Origin: Eubacteriales bacterium
GTDB taxonomy: Bacteria > Bacillota > Clostridia > Christensenellales > SZUA-584
Assembly: GCA_028711205.1 (NCBI GenBank)
Contig: JAQTSP010000040.1
Location: 1 to 13,936, forward strand
Direction of reading: 5' to 3'
DNA: 13,936 bases
Each line of letters opens with the position of its first letter. The stretch's first letter is position 1. Of the stretch, positions 6,543 through 13,936 are shown one piece after another. The notes under the pieces are model-generated. The model was not told the DNA's origin. It saw nothing but the letters and a program-made list of their open reading frames with translations, and did not search any database. Both the position numbers and the translations under genes were made by a program.

Positions 6543-6570
6543 AGTATATTATTTCAATAGTTACCACAAA
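6543..6570 (-). promoter_or_regulatory. Possible promoter of the solute-binding/nadE pair
   Basis: On the - strand a good -10 box TATACT (6548-6543) has a poor -35 candidate TTTGTG (6570-6565) 16 nt upstream. If it is used, the leader would be about 210 nt and would include all three inverted repeats. No convincing terminator was seen after gyrA, so readthrough from gyrA is an alternative source of transcription. Confidence 0.3.
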
Positions 6571-6597
6571 AACACGTACTCCCGATGGCTATTTTTT

Positions 6598-9048
6598 TCA
6601 CTGATTTTCGGGTTCCTCCTCCTCTTCATCGGTATGCACAAGCGCCACCGACACAACTTTTGCTTCTTCGCCGACATTCATCAGCTTGACGCCCTGCGTG
6701 TCCCTGCCGATCACGGATATTTCATCCACCCGCATGCGGATGATGATGCCGGCGTCGTTGATCAGCATGATATCCTCGCTGCCGTCCACAAGCTTCAGCG
6801 CGCACAGATCGCCCGTTTTTTCCGTCGTCTTCAGCGTCTTGATGCCGATACCGCCTCTTTTTTGAATCCTGTATTCGGAAACTGCTGTGCGCTTGCCATA
6901 GCCGTTTTCGGATATCACAAGCACCTCGGTGTCCGGCCTCGCGATACCGATGCCCACAACGCTGTCACCGGCGCGCAGCGTGACGGATTTGACGCCCATC
7001 GCCGTACGACCCATGTCGCGCACATCCTCTTCCAAAAACATGACCGACATGCCTTTGGCCGTGCCCACGATCAGCTCATCACTGCCGCTGGTCTCGAGTA
7101 CGCCGATCAGCTCGTCATCTTCCCTGAGGCCGATCGCGATCAGCCCGCTTTGCCGGATATTCTTGAACGCGCTGACGGGCGTTTTCTTGATAAAACCGTT
7201 CTTTGTGGCAATAACAAGCATCGTGTCGTCGTTGAAATCCGTGATCGGGAAAACGGCCGATACTTTTTCGCCCGCGTCAAGCTGCAGCAGATTGACAATC
7301 GCCATGCCTTTGGCCGTCCGGCCGGTTTCGGGAAGCTCATAACACTTGCGCCGGTACACCTTGCCCATATTCGTAAAGAACAGCAGATGGCTGTGCGTCG
7401 ACGTGACCATCACATGCTCCGCGAAATCTTCCTCGCGGGTGGAAAGGCCGGTGATACCGCGGCCGCCGCGGCGCTGCGTTTTGTACGTATCCGAACGGAG
7501 GCGCTTGACATATCCGAAATGCGTCAGCGTGACCACCATCTCTTCTTCCTGTATCAGCTCGTCAAGATCGATATCCTCGACCGAGAAAGCGATCTCTGTG
7601 CGCCGTTCATCCGCGTATTTTTCCTTGATCTCCAGCATCTCCTGCTTGATGATGTCAAGCACCATGTGCGGCGTGGCGAGCACCTGTTTTAAATAGGCGA
7701 TGCGCTCTTTCAAATTCTCATATTCGCTTGTTATCTTGTCGCGCTCAAGCCCTGTCAGCCTTTGCAGCCGCATATCGAGTATCGCCTGCGCCTGTTTTTC
7801 ACTGAGCGCGAACCGTGACATCAGCGATTCCCTGGCTGTCGGTACATCGGGCGATTTTTTGATCATCTCGACGATCTCGTCGATGTTGTCTAGCGCGATG
7901 ATCAGCCCTTCGAGGATATGCGCGCGCGCTTCCGCTTTCTCAAGCTCATACCGCGTACGGCGCACAATCACGTCCTTCTGGTGCTCAAGATAGTGATAGA
8001 GCATCTCTTTGAGGTTCAGCACCTTCGGTTCGCCGTCCACAAGCGCCAGCATGATGACGCCGAACGTGTCCTGCATCTGCGTGTGCTTGTAAAGCCTGTT
8101 TAGTATCACATTCGCGTTGACATCCTTTTTTAATTCGATCACGATGCGCATGCCGCGCTTGTCGCTCTCGTCGCGAATATCCGATATCCCCTCGATATTC
8201 TTATCCTGCACAAGATCCGCGATCCGCGTTATCAGCGCCGCTTTGTTGACCTGATACGGCAGCTCAGTCACGATGATACGCTGCCTGCCCGCCTTGAACT
8301 CATCGATCTCGGCGCGGGCGCGTACGGTGATCTTGCCCCGGCCGGTATGATACGCCCCCAGTATGCCCGCGGTACCCATCACGATGCCGGCTGTTGGAAA
8401 ATCAGGGCCTTTGATGTGCTGCATCATATCGTCTACCGTGGCATCCGGGTCGTCGATCAGGCACACCGCCGCGTCGATCACCTCGCCCAGATTGTGCGGC
8501 GGTATGTTTGTCGCCATGCCGACCGCGATACCGCCTGTGCCGTTGACAAGCAGGTTCGGGTATTTCGACGGCATTACGCAAGGCTGCATCAGCGTTTCGT
8601 CAAAGTTCGGGTAAAAATCGACGGTGTTTTTTTCGATATCGCGCAGAAGCTCCATCGCGATACGTGACAGTTTGGCCTCGGTGTACCGCATCGCGGCAGG
8701 CGAATCGCCGTCGACGCTGCCGAAGTTACCGTGGCCGCTGACGAGCATGTGCCGCGTCGAGAAATCCTGTGCCATTCTGACCATCGCCAGATACACGGCG
8801 CTGTCTCCGTGCGGATGGTATTTGCCAAGCACGTCGCCGACGATACGCGCACTTTTTCGAAACGGTTTGTCGGGAGACAGGCCAAGTTCTGTCATCGAAT
8901 ACAGTATGCGCCGGTGCACCGGTTTTAAGCCGTCGCGTACATCGGGCAGCGCGCGGTTGATGATGACCGCCATCGCGTAGGATATAAACGACGTTTTCAT
9001 CTCTTTTTCTATGTCAATGGGTATTATTGCTTTTCTTTTCTCTTCCAA
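6598..9048 (-). CDS. gyrA: DNA gyrase subunit A
   Basis: The A subunit of the A2B2 gyrase cuts and rejoins DNA and wraps it to introduce negative supercoils. 816 residues. The winged-helix/tower core carries the catalytic tyrosine in AAMRYTEAKLS (Tyr122, same numbering as E. coli). The quinolone region is GKYHPHGDSAVYLAMVRMAQ: Ser83 is kept, but residue 87 is Leu (codon 8788-8790) where Asp or Glu is usual. The C-terminal pinwheel begins near residue 500 and has the GyrA-box QRRGGRG (525-531), which marks gyrase rather than topoisomerase IV ParC. It ends in an acidic tail (DEEEEEPENQ). The start is TTG with AGAGGTGA (9055-9062) 6 nt upstream, lying in the 18-nt gap after gyrB and across its stop codon region. 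It is the last gene of the remB-gyrB-gyrA operon. Confidence 0.98.
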   Translation of the reverse strand: MEEKRKAIIPIDIEKEMKTSFISYAMAVIINRALPDVRDGLKPVHRRILYSMTELGLSPDKPFRKSARIVGDVLGKYHPHGDSAVYLAMVRMAQDFSTRHMLVSGHGNFGSVDGDSPAAMRYTEAKLSRIAMELLRDIEKNTVDFYPNFDETLMQPCVMPSKYPNLLVNGTGGIAVGMATNIPPHNLGEVIDAAVCLIDDPDATVDDMMQHIKGPDFPTAGIVMGTAGILGAYHTGRGKITVRARAEIDEFKAGRQRIIVTELPYQVNKAALITRIADLVQDKNIEGISDIRDESDKRGMRIVIELKKDVNANVILNRLYKHTQMQDTFGVIMLALVDGEPKVLNLKEMLYHYLEHQKDVIVRRTRYELEKAEARAHILEGLIIALDNIDEIVEMIKKSPDVPTARESLMSRFALSEKQAQAILDMRLQRLTGLERDKITSEYENLKERIAYLKQVLATPHMVLDIIKQEMLEIKEKYADERRTEIAFSVEDIDLDELIQEEEMVVTLTHFGYVKRLRSDTYKTQRRGGRGITGLSTREEDFAEHVMVTSTHSHLLFFTNMGKVYRRKCYELPETGRTAKGMAIVNLLQLDAGEKVSAVFPITDFNDDTMLVIATKNGFIKKTPVSAFKNIRQSGLIAIGLREDDELIGVLETSGSDELIVGTAKGMSVMFLEEDVRDMGRTAMGVKSVTLRAGDSVVGIGIARPDTEVLVISENGYGKRTAVSEYRIQKRGGIGIKTLKTTEKTGDLCALKLVDGSEDIMLINDAGIIIRMRVDEISVIGRDTQGVKLMNVGEEAKVVSVALVHTDEEEEEPENQ

Positions 9049-9066
9049 TGTCTTTCACCTCTGCCT

Positions 9067-10971
9067 TTAAACGTCAAGATTGACGACAAGCTTCGCGTTC
9101 TGTTCGATAAACTCGCGCCGCGGCTCGACCGCGTCGCCCATCAGTATTGTAAATATCTCTTCCGCCTCGATCGCGTTTTCAAGAGACACCTGCAAAAGCG
9201 TCCGGTTATCCGGATCCATCGTCGTGTCCCAAAGCTGATCCGGATTCATCTCTCCAAGCCCTTTATAGCGCTGTATCGCGATACCGTCCTTGCCGATCTC
9301 TTCCAAATAAGCCTCGAGTGCCTCATCGCTGTAAAGATACTTTTCGGTCTTGTTTTTGGCGACCTTATAGAGCGGCGGCTGTGCGATATAGACATGGCCG
9401 GCTTCGATCAGCTCGCGCATATAGCGATAGAAAAACGTCAGAAGCAGTATGCGGATATGGCTGCCGTCGACATCCGCGTCGGTCATGCATATGATACGGT
9501 TATACCTGAGCTTCTCAACGTCAAACTCTTCGCCGATGCCCGCGCCGAACGCGGTGGCCATCGCCCGTATCTCGGCATTGGCAAGCGCTCTGTCCTGCCG
9601 CGTCTTTTCAACGTTCAGTATCTTTCCGCGAAGCGGCAGTATCGCCTGGAACCGCCGGTCGCGCCCCTGTTTCGCGCTGCCGCCCGCGCTGTCGCCCTCG
9701 ACGATGAATATCTCGCATTTATCCGCGTCTTTTTCGCTGCAATCGGCAAGCTTTCCGGGCAATGCCGCGCTCTCGAGCGCGGATTTTCTCCGCGTCAGCT
9801 CCCTTGCTTTTCTCGCGGCCTCACGCGCGTGTTTAGCGGTCAGGCACTTGCCCAGTATCTCTTTGGCGATACCCGGGTTTTCCTCCAGATACGCCTTAAG
9901 CTCTGCGGCCAGCGCGCCGTCGACAAGCGGCCTTATCTCGCTGTTGCCAAGCTTGGTTTTTGTCTGTCCTTCAAACTGCGGCTCGGCAAGCTTGACGCTG
10001 ATGATGGCGGTGAGACCCTCCCTGATATCCTCGCCCGACAAGTTTTCTTCTTTGTCTTTGATGATACCGAACCGCCGGGCGTAATCGTTCATCACGCGGG
10101 TCAATCCCGACTTGAACCCCAAAAGATGCGAACCGCCCTCGTGTGTCGGTATATTGTTCGCAAAGGTATAGATGTTTTCGTTGTACGATTCGTTGTACTG
10201 CATGGCGATTTCTACGACCGAAGTGTCTTTCTCGGTGCAAAAATAGATCGGCTCGCTGTGAAGCGTTGTTTTATTTTTGTTCAGATATTTGACAAACGAA
10301 ACGATACCGCCTTCAAAGCAATAAACGCTTTGTTTGCCATCGCGCTCGTCATTGATCGCAATGCGCACGCCCTTGTTTAAAAACGCAAGTTCTCTCAACC
10401 GGGCTTTCAGCGTATCGAAAAGAAAATCCAGTGTTTCAAATATCTCGTCGTCCGGCCAGAACTGTATCGCCGTGCCTGTTTCACCGGTATCGCCTATGAT
10501 CTCGATATCGCCCTCCGGTTCGCCTCTTTTAAAGCTCATTTGATATATCTTGCCGTTTCTTTTTATCACCGCGATCAGCTTTTTTGACAGCGCGTTGACG
10601 ACCGACACGCCGACGCCGTGCAGCCCGCCCGAAACTTTGTAACCGTCCCCGCCGAATTTGCCGCCCGCGTGCAGCATCGTCAGCGCCACCTCGAGAGACG
10701 ATTTACCCACTTTCGGATGGGTGTCGACGGGTATGCCGCGACCGTTGTCCTCGATGTATGCGCTACCGTCACATTTCAGCGTTACGCTGATGCTGTCACA
10801 AAAACCTGCCATCGCCTCGTCGACCGAATTGTCCACGACCTCGTATACAAGATGATGCAGGCCTCTGGCGTCCGTCGAGCCAATGTACATACCCGGCCGT
10901 TTGCGCACGGGCTCGAGACCTTCGAGAACCTGTATCTGCGAAGCGTCATATTCTTTCTTTAATGCGTCCAT
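9067..10971 (-). CDS. gyrB: DNA gyrase subunit B
   Basis: The ATPase subunit of gyrase, which supplies the ATP-driven gate and the metal-binding TOPRIM site. 634 residues, the short form typical of Gram-positive bacteria, without the insertion found in enterobacteria. GHKL ATPase motifs: EVVDNSVDEA (catalytic Glu44, Asn48), EDNGRGIPV (74-82) and GGLHGVGVSVVNALS (115-129). TOPRIM motifs: VEGDSAGGSA (Glu425) and TDADVDGSHI (498-502). The C-terminus has QRYKGLGEMNPDQLW. The ATG start has AAGGAG (10978-10983) 6 nt upstream. It lies 23 nt after remB and 18 nt before gyrA, so the subunits are cotranscribed and made in balance. Confidence 0.98.
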   Translation of the reverse strand: MDALKKEYDASQIQVLEGLEPVRKRPGMYIGSTDARGLHHLVYEVVDNSVDEAMAGFCDSISVTLKCDGSAYIEDNGRGIPVDTHPKVGKSSLEVALTMLHAGGKFGGDGYKVSGGLHGVGVSVVNALSKKLIAVIKRNGKIYQMSFKRGEPEGDIEIIGDTGETGTAIQFWPDDEIFETLDFLFDTLKARLRELAFLNKGVRIAINDERDGKQSVYCFEGGIVSFVKYLNKNKTTLHSEPIYFCTEKDTSVVEIAMQYNESYNENIYTFANNIPTHEGGSHLLGFKSGLTRVMNDYARRFGIIKDKEENLSGEDIREGLTAIISVKLAEPQFEGQTKTKLGNSEIRPLVDGALAAELKAYLEENPGIAKEILGKCLTAKHAREAARKARELTRRKSALESAALPGKLADCSEKDADKCEIFIVEGDSAGGSAKQGRDRRFQAILPLRGKILNVEKTRQDRALANAEIRAMATAFGAGIGEEFDVEKLRYNRIICMTDADVDGSHIRILLLTFFYRYMRELIEAGHVYIAQPPLYKVAKNKTEKYLYSDEALEAYLEEIGKDGIAIQRYKGLGEMNPDQLWDTTMDPDNRTLLQVSLENAIEAEEIFTILMGDAVEPRREFIEQNAKLVVNLDV

Positions 10972-10994
10972 TGTTGTCTCCTTATATAAAATAA

Positions 10995-11243
10995 TTAATT
11001 TTTTGACCGTTTGTAAAGCGTTGCGGGGGATATGGGGGAGTAATAGATAAAAAATTTATCAAGAAATTTCGCGATCACAACGGATTTAATGTTGTATTTC
11101 TCTATGTAGATATTATGCGCGCTGTCGCTGATCTTTTTTAAGAAGTTGTTTGTATCGTCGTTTGATCTCGCTTCTTTATAGTCAAGTATCAATATCACGT
11201 CTTTGAGGGGAACCATCGTGTCTTTTCCAATATGAAGCACCAT
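10995..11243 (-). CDS. remB: RemB-like (DUF370/YaaB) small regulatory protein
   Basis: 82 residues, close to the roughly 81 of Bacillus subtilis RemB (YaaB), a small DUF370 protein implicated in control of matrix and biofilm genes. The match rests on the start MVLHIGKDTMVPLKDVI, the segment ILDYKEA, the short central variable region, KSVVIA, and the conserved end YYSPISPATLYKRS, which parallels YYSPLSSSTLKKR in B. subtilis. Position agrees: this family normally lies directly before gyrB in Bacillota. The ATG has AAGGAG (11250-11255) 6 nt upstream. It is the first gene of the operon, read from the promoter at 11286-11313. A regulatory role in this organism is inferred from family only. Confidence 0.88.
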   Translation of the reverse strand: MVLHIGKDTMVPLKDVILILDYKEARSNDDTNNFLKKISDSAHNIYIEKYNIKSVVIAKFLDKFFIYYSPISPATLYKRSKN

Positions 11244-11285
11244 ATTTTTCTCCTTGCCATATAAATATCATAAAACCTACAATAT

Positions 11286-11313
11286 ATTATATATATTATA
11301 TACAAAAACTCAA
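11286..11313 (-). promoter_or_regulatory. Predicted sigma-A promoter of remB-gyrB-gyrA
   Basis: On the - strand -35 TTGAGT (11313-11308) and consensus -10 TATAAT (11291-11286) are separated by 16 nt, giving a leader of about 36 nt before remB. The -35 lies within one arm of an 8-bp inverted repeat (11308-11343). A second TATAAT at 11300-11295 is too close to this -35 to pair with it. Confidence 0.7.
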
Positions 11314-11343
11314 AATATTAAAAGAAAAATTTGTGTTTTGAGT
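11308..11343. repeat. 8-bp inverted repeat overlapping the remB -35 box
   Basis: ACTCAAAA (11308-11315) and TTTTGAGT (11336-11343) are exact reverse complements separated by 20 nt. One arm contains the -35 of the remB-gyrBA promoter. The centre-to-centre distance is 28 bp, not far from an integral number of helical turns. The local sequence is A+T-rich, which raises the chance of coincidence. Confidence 0.4.
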
Positions 11344-11400
11344 GAAAAATATACCACTTACTTTTTAAATTTTCCACAGCCGATTTCCTGAATGTCCATG

Positions 11401-11429
11401 TTGCGCGTGCGCCAAAAACCATATATACT
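11401..11429 (+). promoter_or_regulatory. Predicted sigma-A promoter of purL
   Basis: TTGCGC (11401-11406) and TATACT (11424-11429) are separated by 17 nt. Transcription would start near 11436, leaving a leader of about 30 nt that is too short for a purine riboswitch. A ribosome binding site AGGAG (11453-11457) lies 9 nt before the purL ATG. The promoter is divergent from that of remB, about 90 bp away. Confidence 0.6.
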
Positions 11430-11466
11430 AAAACGGTAAAATCAGCATATTTAGGAGTTTCTTTGT

Positions 11467-13936
11467 ATGTCGCGTGTAAAACGAATATTTGTGGAAAAAA
11501 AAGAAGGGTTTGATGTCAAAGCAAAAAAGGCGTTTGGCGATTTTCGCGACACGCTTGGCAAGAAATCCCTGAAAAACGTGAGAATATTAAACCGGTATGA
11601 TATCGAGGATTTAAGCGATAAGGATTTTGACGCCGCGGTGGCCAACGTATTGAGCGAGCCTGCCGTCGATATGGTGTATTATGATACATACGATATGGAA
11701 GATGGCGATGTTTCTTTTGCCACTGAATATCTTCCGGGGCAATACGACCAGCGCGCGGACAGCGCAGCGCAGTGTATCGCGCTGTTAACACGAAGCAGCC
11801 CTCCTGTCGTCAAGTGCGCCACAGTATACATACTGACCGGTGTGGACAAAAACGATACAGAGGATATCAAGAAGTATATCATCAATCCTGTCGATTCAAG
11901 GCTGGCCGGGGATGCGCTGCCCGACACGCTGAAAGAAACACTGCCAGAGCCGCCCGATGTCGAAATACTCACAGGTTTCTGCGGCCTTGACACGGACGGA
12001 TTATTGGCGTTTTTGTCCGATTATACGCTGGCAATGAGCTTTGATGATCTTCTGTTCGTACAGTGTTATTTCAAAAACGATGAGAAGCGCGACCCGACGG
12101 TCGCCGAGATTCGCGTAATCGACACCTACTGGTCGGATCACTGCCGGCATACCACATTTTTAACGCGTCTCCAGCATGTCACTTTCGACGAAAGCGCAAA
12201 GAACGTTGAAAAAGTTTACGGGGAATATCTCAAATCCAGAGAATTCGTCTACGGGGACAGAGAAAAGGATATCTGCCTGATGGATATCGCAACGATATAC
12301 GCCAAAGAAGCGGGGAAATCTGGCCTGACGGAAGGGTTTGATGCGTCGGAAGAGATCAACGCGTGCTCGATCAAACAAAAAGTGGTCGTGGACGGTAAAG
12401 AGCAGGACTATCTCATCATGTTCAAGAACGAGACGCACAACCATCCGACAGAGATCGAGCCTTTCGGCGGCGCGGCCACATGCCTTGGCGGCGCGATCAG
12501 GGACCCGCTTAGCGGCCGGTCGTATGTGTACCACGCGATGCGCGTCACCGGCAGCGGCGACCCGAGAGAGAAAATCAAAGACACAATGCCCGGCAAGCTG
12601 CCGCAGCTCAAGATCTGTAAGGAAGCGGCCGAAGGGTATTCGTCATATGGTAATCAGATTGGCCTCGCCACCGGGCTTGTGGACGAGATCTACCACGACG
12701 GGTACAAGGCCAAACGCATGGAGCTGGGCGCGGTTATCGGCGCGGCACCCGCCGAAAACGTGGTGCGTCATGCGCCGCAGCCGGGCGATATCATACTGCT
12801 GCTGGGCGGCGCCACGGGCCGTGACGGCTGCGGCGGCGCCACCGGGGCTTCAAAGGTGCACGATTTGCAGTCGATCGATACGTGCGGCGCCGAAGTCCAG
12901 AAGGGCAATCCCTTGACGGAACGCAAGCTGCAGCGGCTTTTCAGAAACAAAGAATTCTCAACACTGATCAAGCGATGCAACGATTTCGGCGCCGGCGGCG
13001 TCTGTGTGGCCATCGGTGAGCTCTCGGACGGCGTCCGTGTCAATCTCGACGCGGTGCGCAAGAAATATGAAGGGCTCAGCGGCACAGAGCTTGCGATATC
13101 CGAAAGCCAGGAACGTATGGCGGTCGTGATCGACCCGAAAGATCTGGACACCGTTTTAGCACTCGCGGCAGAGGAGAACCTGCATGCCGCGAAAGTGGCC
13201 GATGTGACGGACGCCGGCAAAATGGAGCTTTTATGGCGCGGCAAGCCGATCGTTCGCATCAAACGTTCTTTCCTTGACACAAACGGCGCGACGGCAACGG
13301 CGGATGCGAGGGTCTGTGATCTGCAGACAGAGGATCTTTTTGCGGAACCGTTTAATGGCGGATTCAAAGACAGGCTGATGTCGATGATGTCCGATATCAA
13401 CATATGCTCAAAAAAGGGCCTGATCGAGATGTTCGACTCGACCATCGGCACCGGCACGGTGACGATGCCGCTCGGCGGCGCTCATCAGCTGACGCCAACG
13501 CAGGCGATGGCCGCGAAGATCGCCTCACACGGCGAATGCGGCACGGCCAGCCTTTTCTCGTACGGGTTCGACCCTTACCTGATGGAAAAAAATCCGTTTA
13601 TCGGCGCGGTCTATTCGGTGATACTGTCGCTTGCCAAGCTCACCGCAACGGGCGGCGATGTCTCGCGTGCGTGGCTGACGCTTCAGGAATATTTCGAACG
13701 TATGGGCAGCGAACAAACCTGGGGAAAACCGCTATCGGCGCTGCTGGGCGCGTGGTGGGCGCAAAAGAACATGGGCACGCCCGCGATCGGCGGTAAAGAC
13801 TCGATGTCGGGCACGTTCGAGGATATCCATGTGCCACCGACGCTTGTTTCGTTCGCGCTCTGCACGGAGGACGCGGACAATATCATCAGCCCTGAGTTCA
13901 AACGGCCTTCCGGCACGATATACCGAGTCCGCATCG
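11467..13936 (+). CDS. purL: Phosphoribosylformylglycinamidine synthase, single-chain type, 3' truncated by window edge
   Basis: Fourth step of purine synthesis: FGAR + glutamine + ATP gives FGAM + glutamate + ADP + Pi, in the cytoplasm. The frame is open from the ATG to the window end (823 codons visible). Motifs seen: YWSDHCRHTTF (221-231), KNETHNHPTEIEPFGG (320-335, nucleotide/FGAR site), ATGRDGCGGAT, NDFGAGGVCVAIGEL (505-519), AISESQERMAVV (543-554) and AIGGKDSMSG (773-782). The N-terminal about 150 residues correspond to the PurS-like part. The second AIRS-like half begins after about residue 600. The C-terminal glutaminase lies beyond the window. This layout fits the long single-chain PurL (about 1200-1300 aa) found in many Clostridia, not the split PurS/PurQ/PurL of Bacillus. 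It is the first gene after the divergent promoter region. Confidence 0.96.
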   Translation, partial: MSRVKRIFVEKKEGFDVKAKKAFGDFRDTLGKKSLKNVRILNRYDIEDLSDKDFDAAVANVLSEPAVDMVYYDTYDMEDGDVSFATEYLPGQYDQRADSAAQCIALLTRSSPPVVKCATVYILTGVDKNDTEDIKKYIINPVDSRLAGDALPDTLKETLPEPPDVEILTGFCGLDTDGLLAFLSDYTLAMSFDDLLFVQCYFKNDEKRDPTVAEIRVIDTYWSDHCRHTTFLTRLQHVTFDESAKNVEKVYGEYLKSREFVYGDREKDICLMDIATIYAKEAGKSGLTEGFDASEEINACSIKQKVVVDGKEQDYLIMFKNETHNHPTEIEPFGGAATCLGGAIRDPLSGRSYVYHAMRVTGSGDPREKIKDTMPGKLPQLKICKEAAEGYSSYGNQIGLATGLVDEIYHDGYKAKRMELGAVIGAAPAENVVRHAPQPGDIILLLGGATGRDGCGGATGASKVHDLQSIDTCGAEVQKGNPLTERKLQRLFRNKEFSTLIKRCNDFGAGGVCVAIGELSDGVRVNLDAVRKKYEGLSGTELAISESQERMAVVIDPKDLDTVLALAAEENLHAAKVADVTDAGKMELLWRGKPIVRIKRSFLDTNGATATADARVCDLQTEDLFAEPFNGGFKDRLMSMMSDINICSKKGLIEMFDSTIGTGTVTMPLGGAHQLTPTQAMAAKIASHGECGTASLFSYGFDPYLMEKNPFIGAVYSVILSLAKLTATGGDVSRAWLTLQEYFERMGSEQTWGKPLSALLGAWWAQKNMGTPAIGGKDSMSGTFEDIHVPPTLVSFALCTEDADNIISPEFKRPSGTIYRVRI

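Noticed and set aside
6540..6597. Intrinsic terminator directly after gyrA
   Set aside because: Only short, interrupted pairings (AATAG with CTATT) are present and no U-tract follows, so no terminator is called.
6526..7692. Long + strand open frame (388 codons) opposite gyrA
   Set aside because: It is antisense to the well-conserved gyrA, has a low-complexity His/Arg-rich translation with no recognisable motif, and arises from codon bias on the opposite strand.
9394..10380. Long + strand open frame (328 codons) opposite gyrB
   Set aside because: It is a shadow of gyrB, with no ribosome binding site or domain that would support expression.
11370..11400. Possible replication origin (TTTTCCACA, DnaA-box-like)
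   Set aside because: There is a single degenerate box; no cluster, no dnaA or dnaN. Gyrase gene proximity alone does not make an origin.
11430..11466. Purine riboswitch or PurR box upstream of purL
   Set aside because: The predicted leader is only about 30 nt, with no purine aptamer consensus, and no PurR-type paired boxes were recognised.
11679..11993. - strand frames opposite the start of purL
   Set aside because: They lie inside purL, whose + strand frame is uninterrupted and carries all expected motifs downstream.

Overview
The window reads as a chromosomal core segment from a Bacillota (Firmicutes) bacterium, most likely a class Clostridia member of roughly 50% G+C. The evidence is the remB-gyrB-gyrA gene order, a clostridial-type single-chain PurL, an MreB/Mbl plus LytR-CpsA-Psr cell-wall pair, strong AGGAGG-like ribosome binding sites, and three TTG starts preceded by good or acceptable Shine-Dalgarno sequences. 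No species can be named from the sequence alone. No mobile element, CRISPR array, tRNA or rRNA was seen.

Left part, + strand (1-3503): the 3' end of a tRNA-dihydrouridine synthase (dusB-like), then a promoter and mreB/mbl, then a LytR-CpsA-Psr phosphotransferase with its own promoter and TTG start, ending in a strong intrinsic terminator. A small four-helix membrane protein with its own promoter follows and ends in a 12-bp terminator hairpin that also separates it from the convergent genes to its right. The theme is cell-envelope assembly: the MreB filament organises wall synthesis, and LCP enzymes attach glycopolymers to peptidoglycan.

Middle part, - strand (3511-11313): remB-gyrB-gyrA form one tight operon transcribed leftward from a promoter at 11286-11313. 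After gyrA comes a 272-nt gap that holds several inverted repeats and a 9-bp hairpin. It could be the structured leader of the next two genes, a membrane-anchored solute-binding-like protein and glutamine-dependent NAD+ synthetase (nadE), which are 22 nt apart.

Right part, + strand (11401-13936): purL, divergent from remB across a 223-nt region with back-to-back promoters, runs off the window end after 823 codons. remB-gyrB-gyrA normally sit beside recF/dnaA/dnaN near oriC in Bacillota. Here the upstream neighbour is purL, and no cluster of DnaA boxes is visible.

I do not see a new multi-gene system. The points most worth a second look are a leucine at GyrA position 87 in the quinolone-resistance-determining region, the structured leader upstream of the solute-binding/nadE pair, and the loss of the usual amino-acid-contacting residues in that solute-binding protein.
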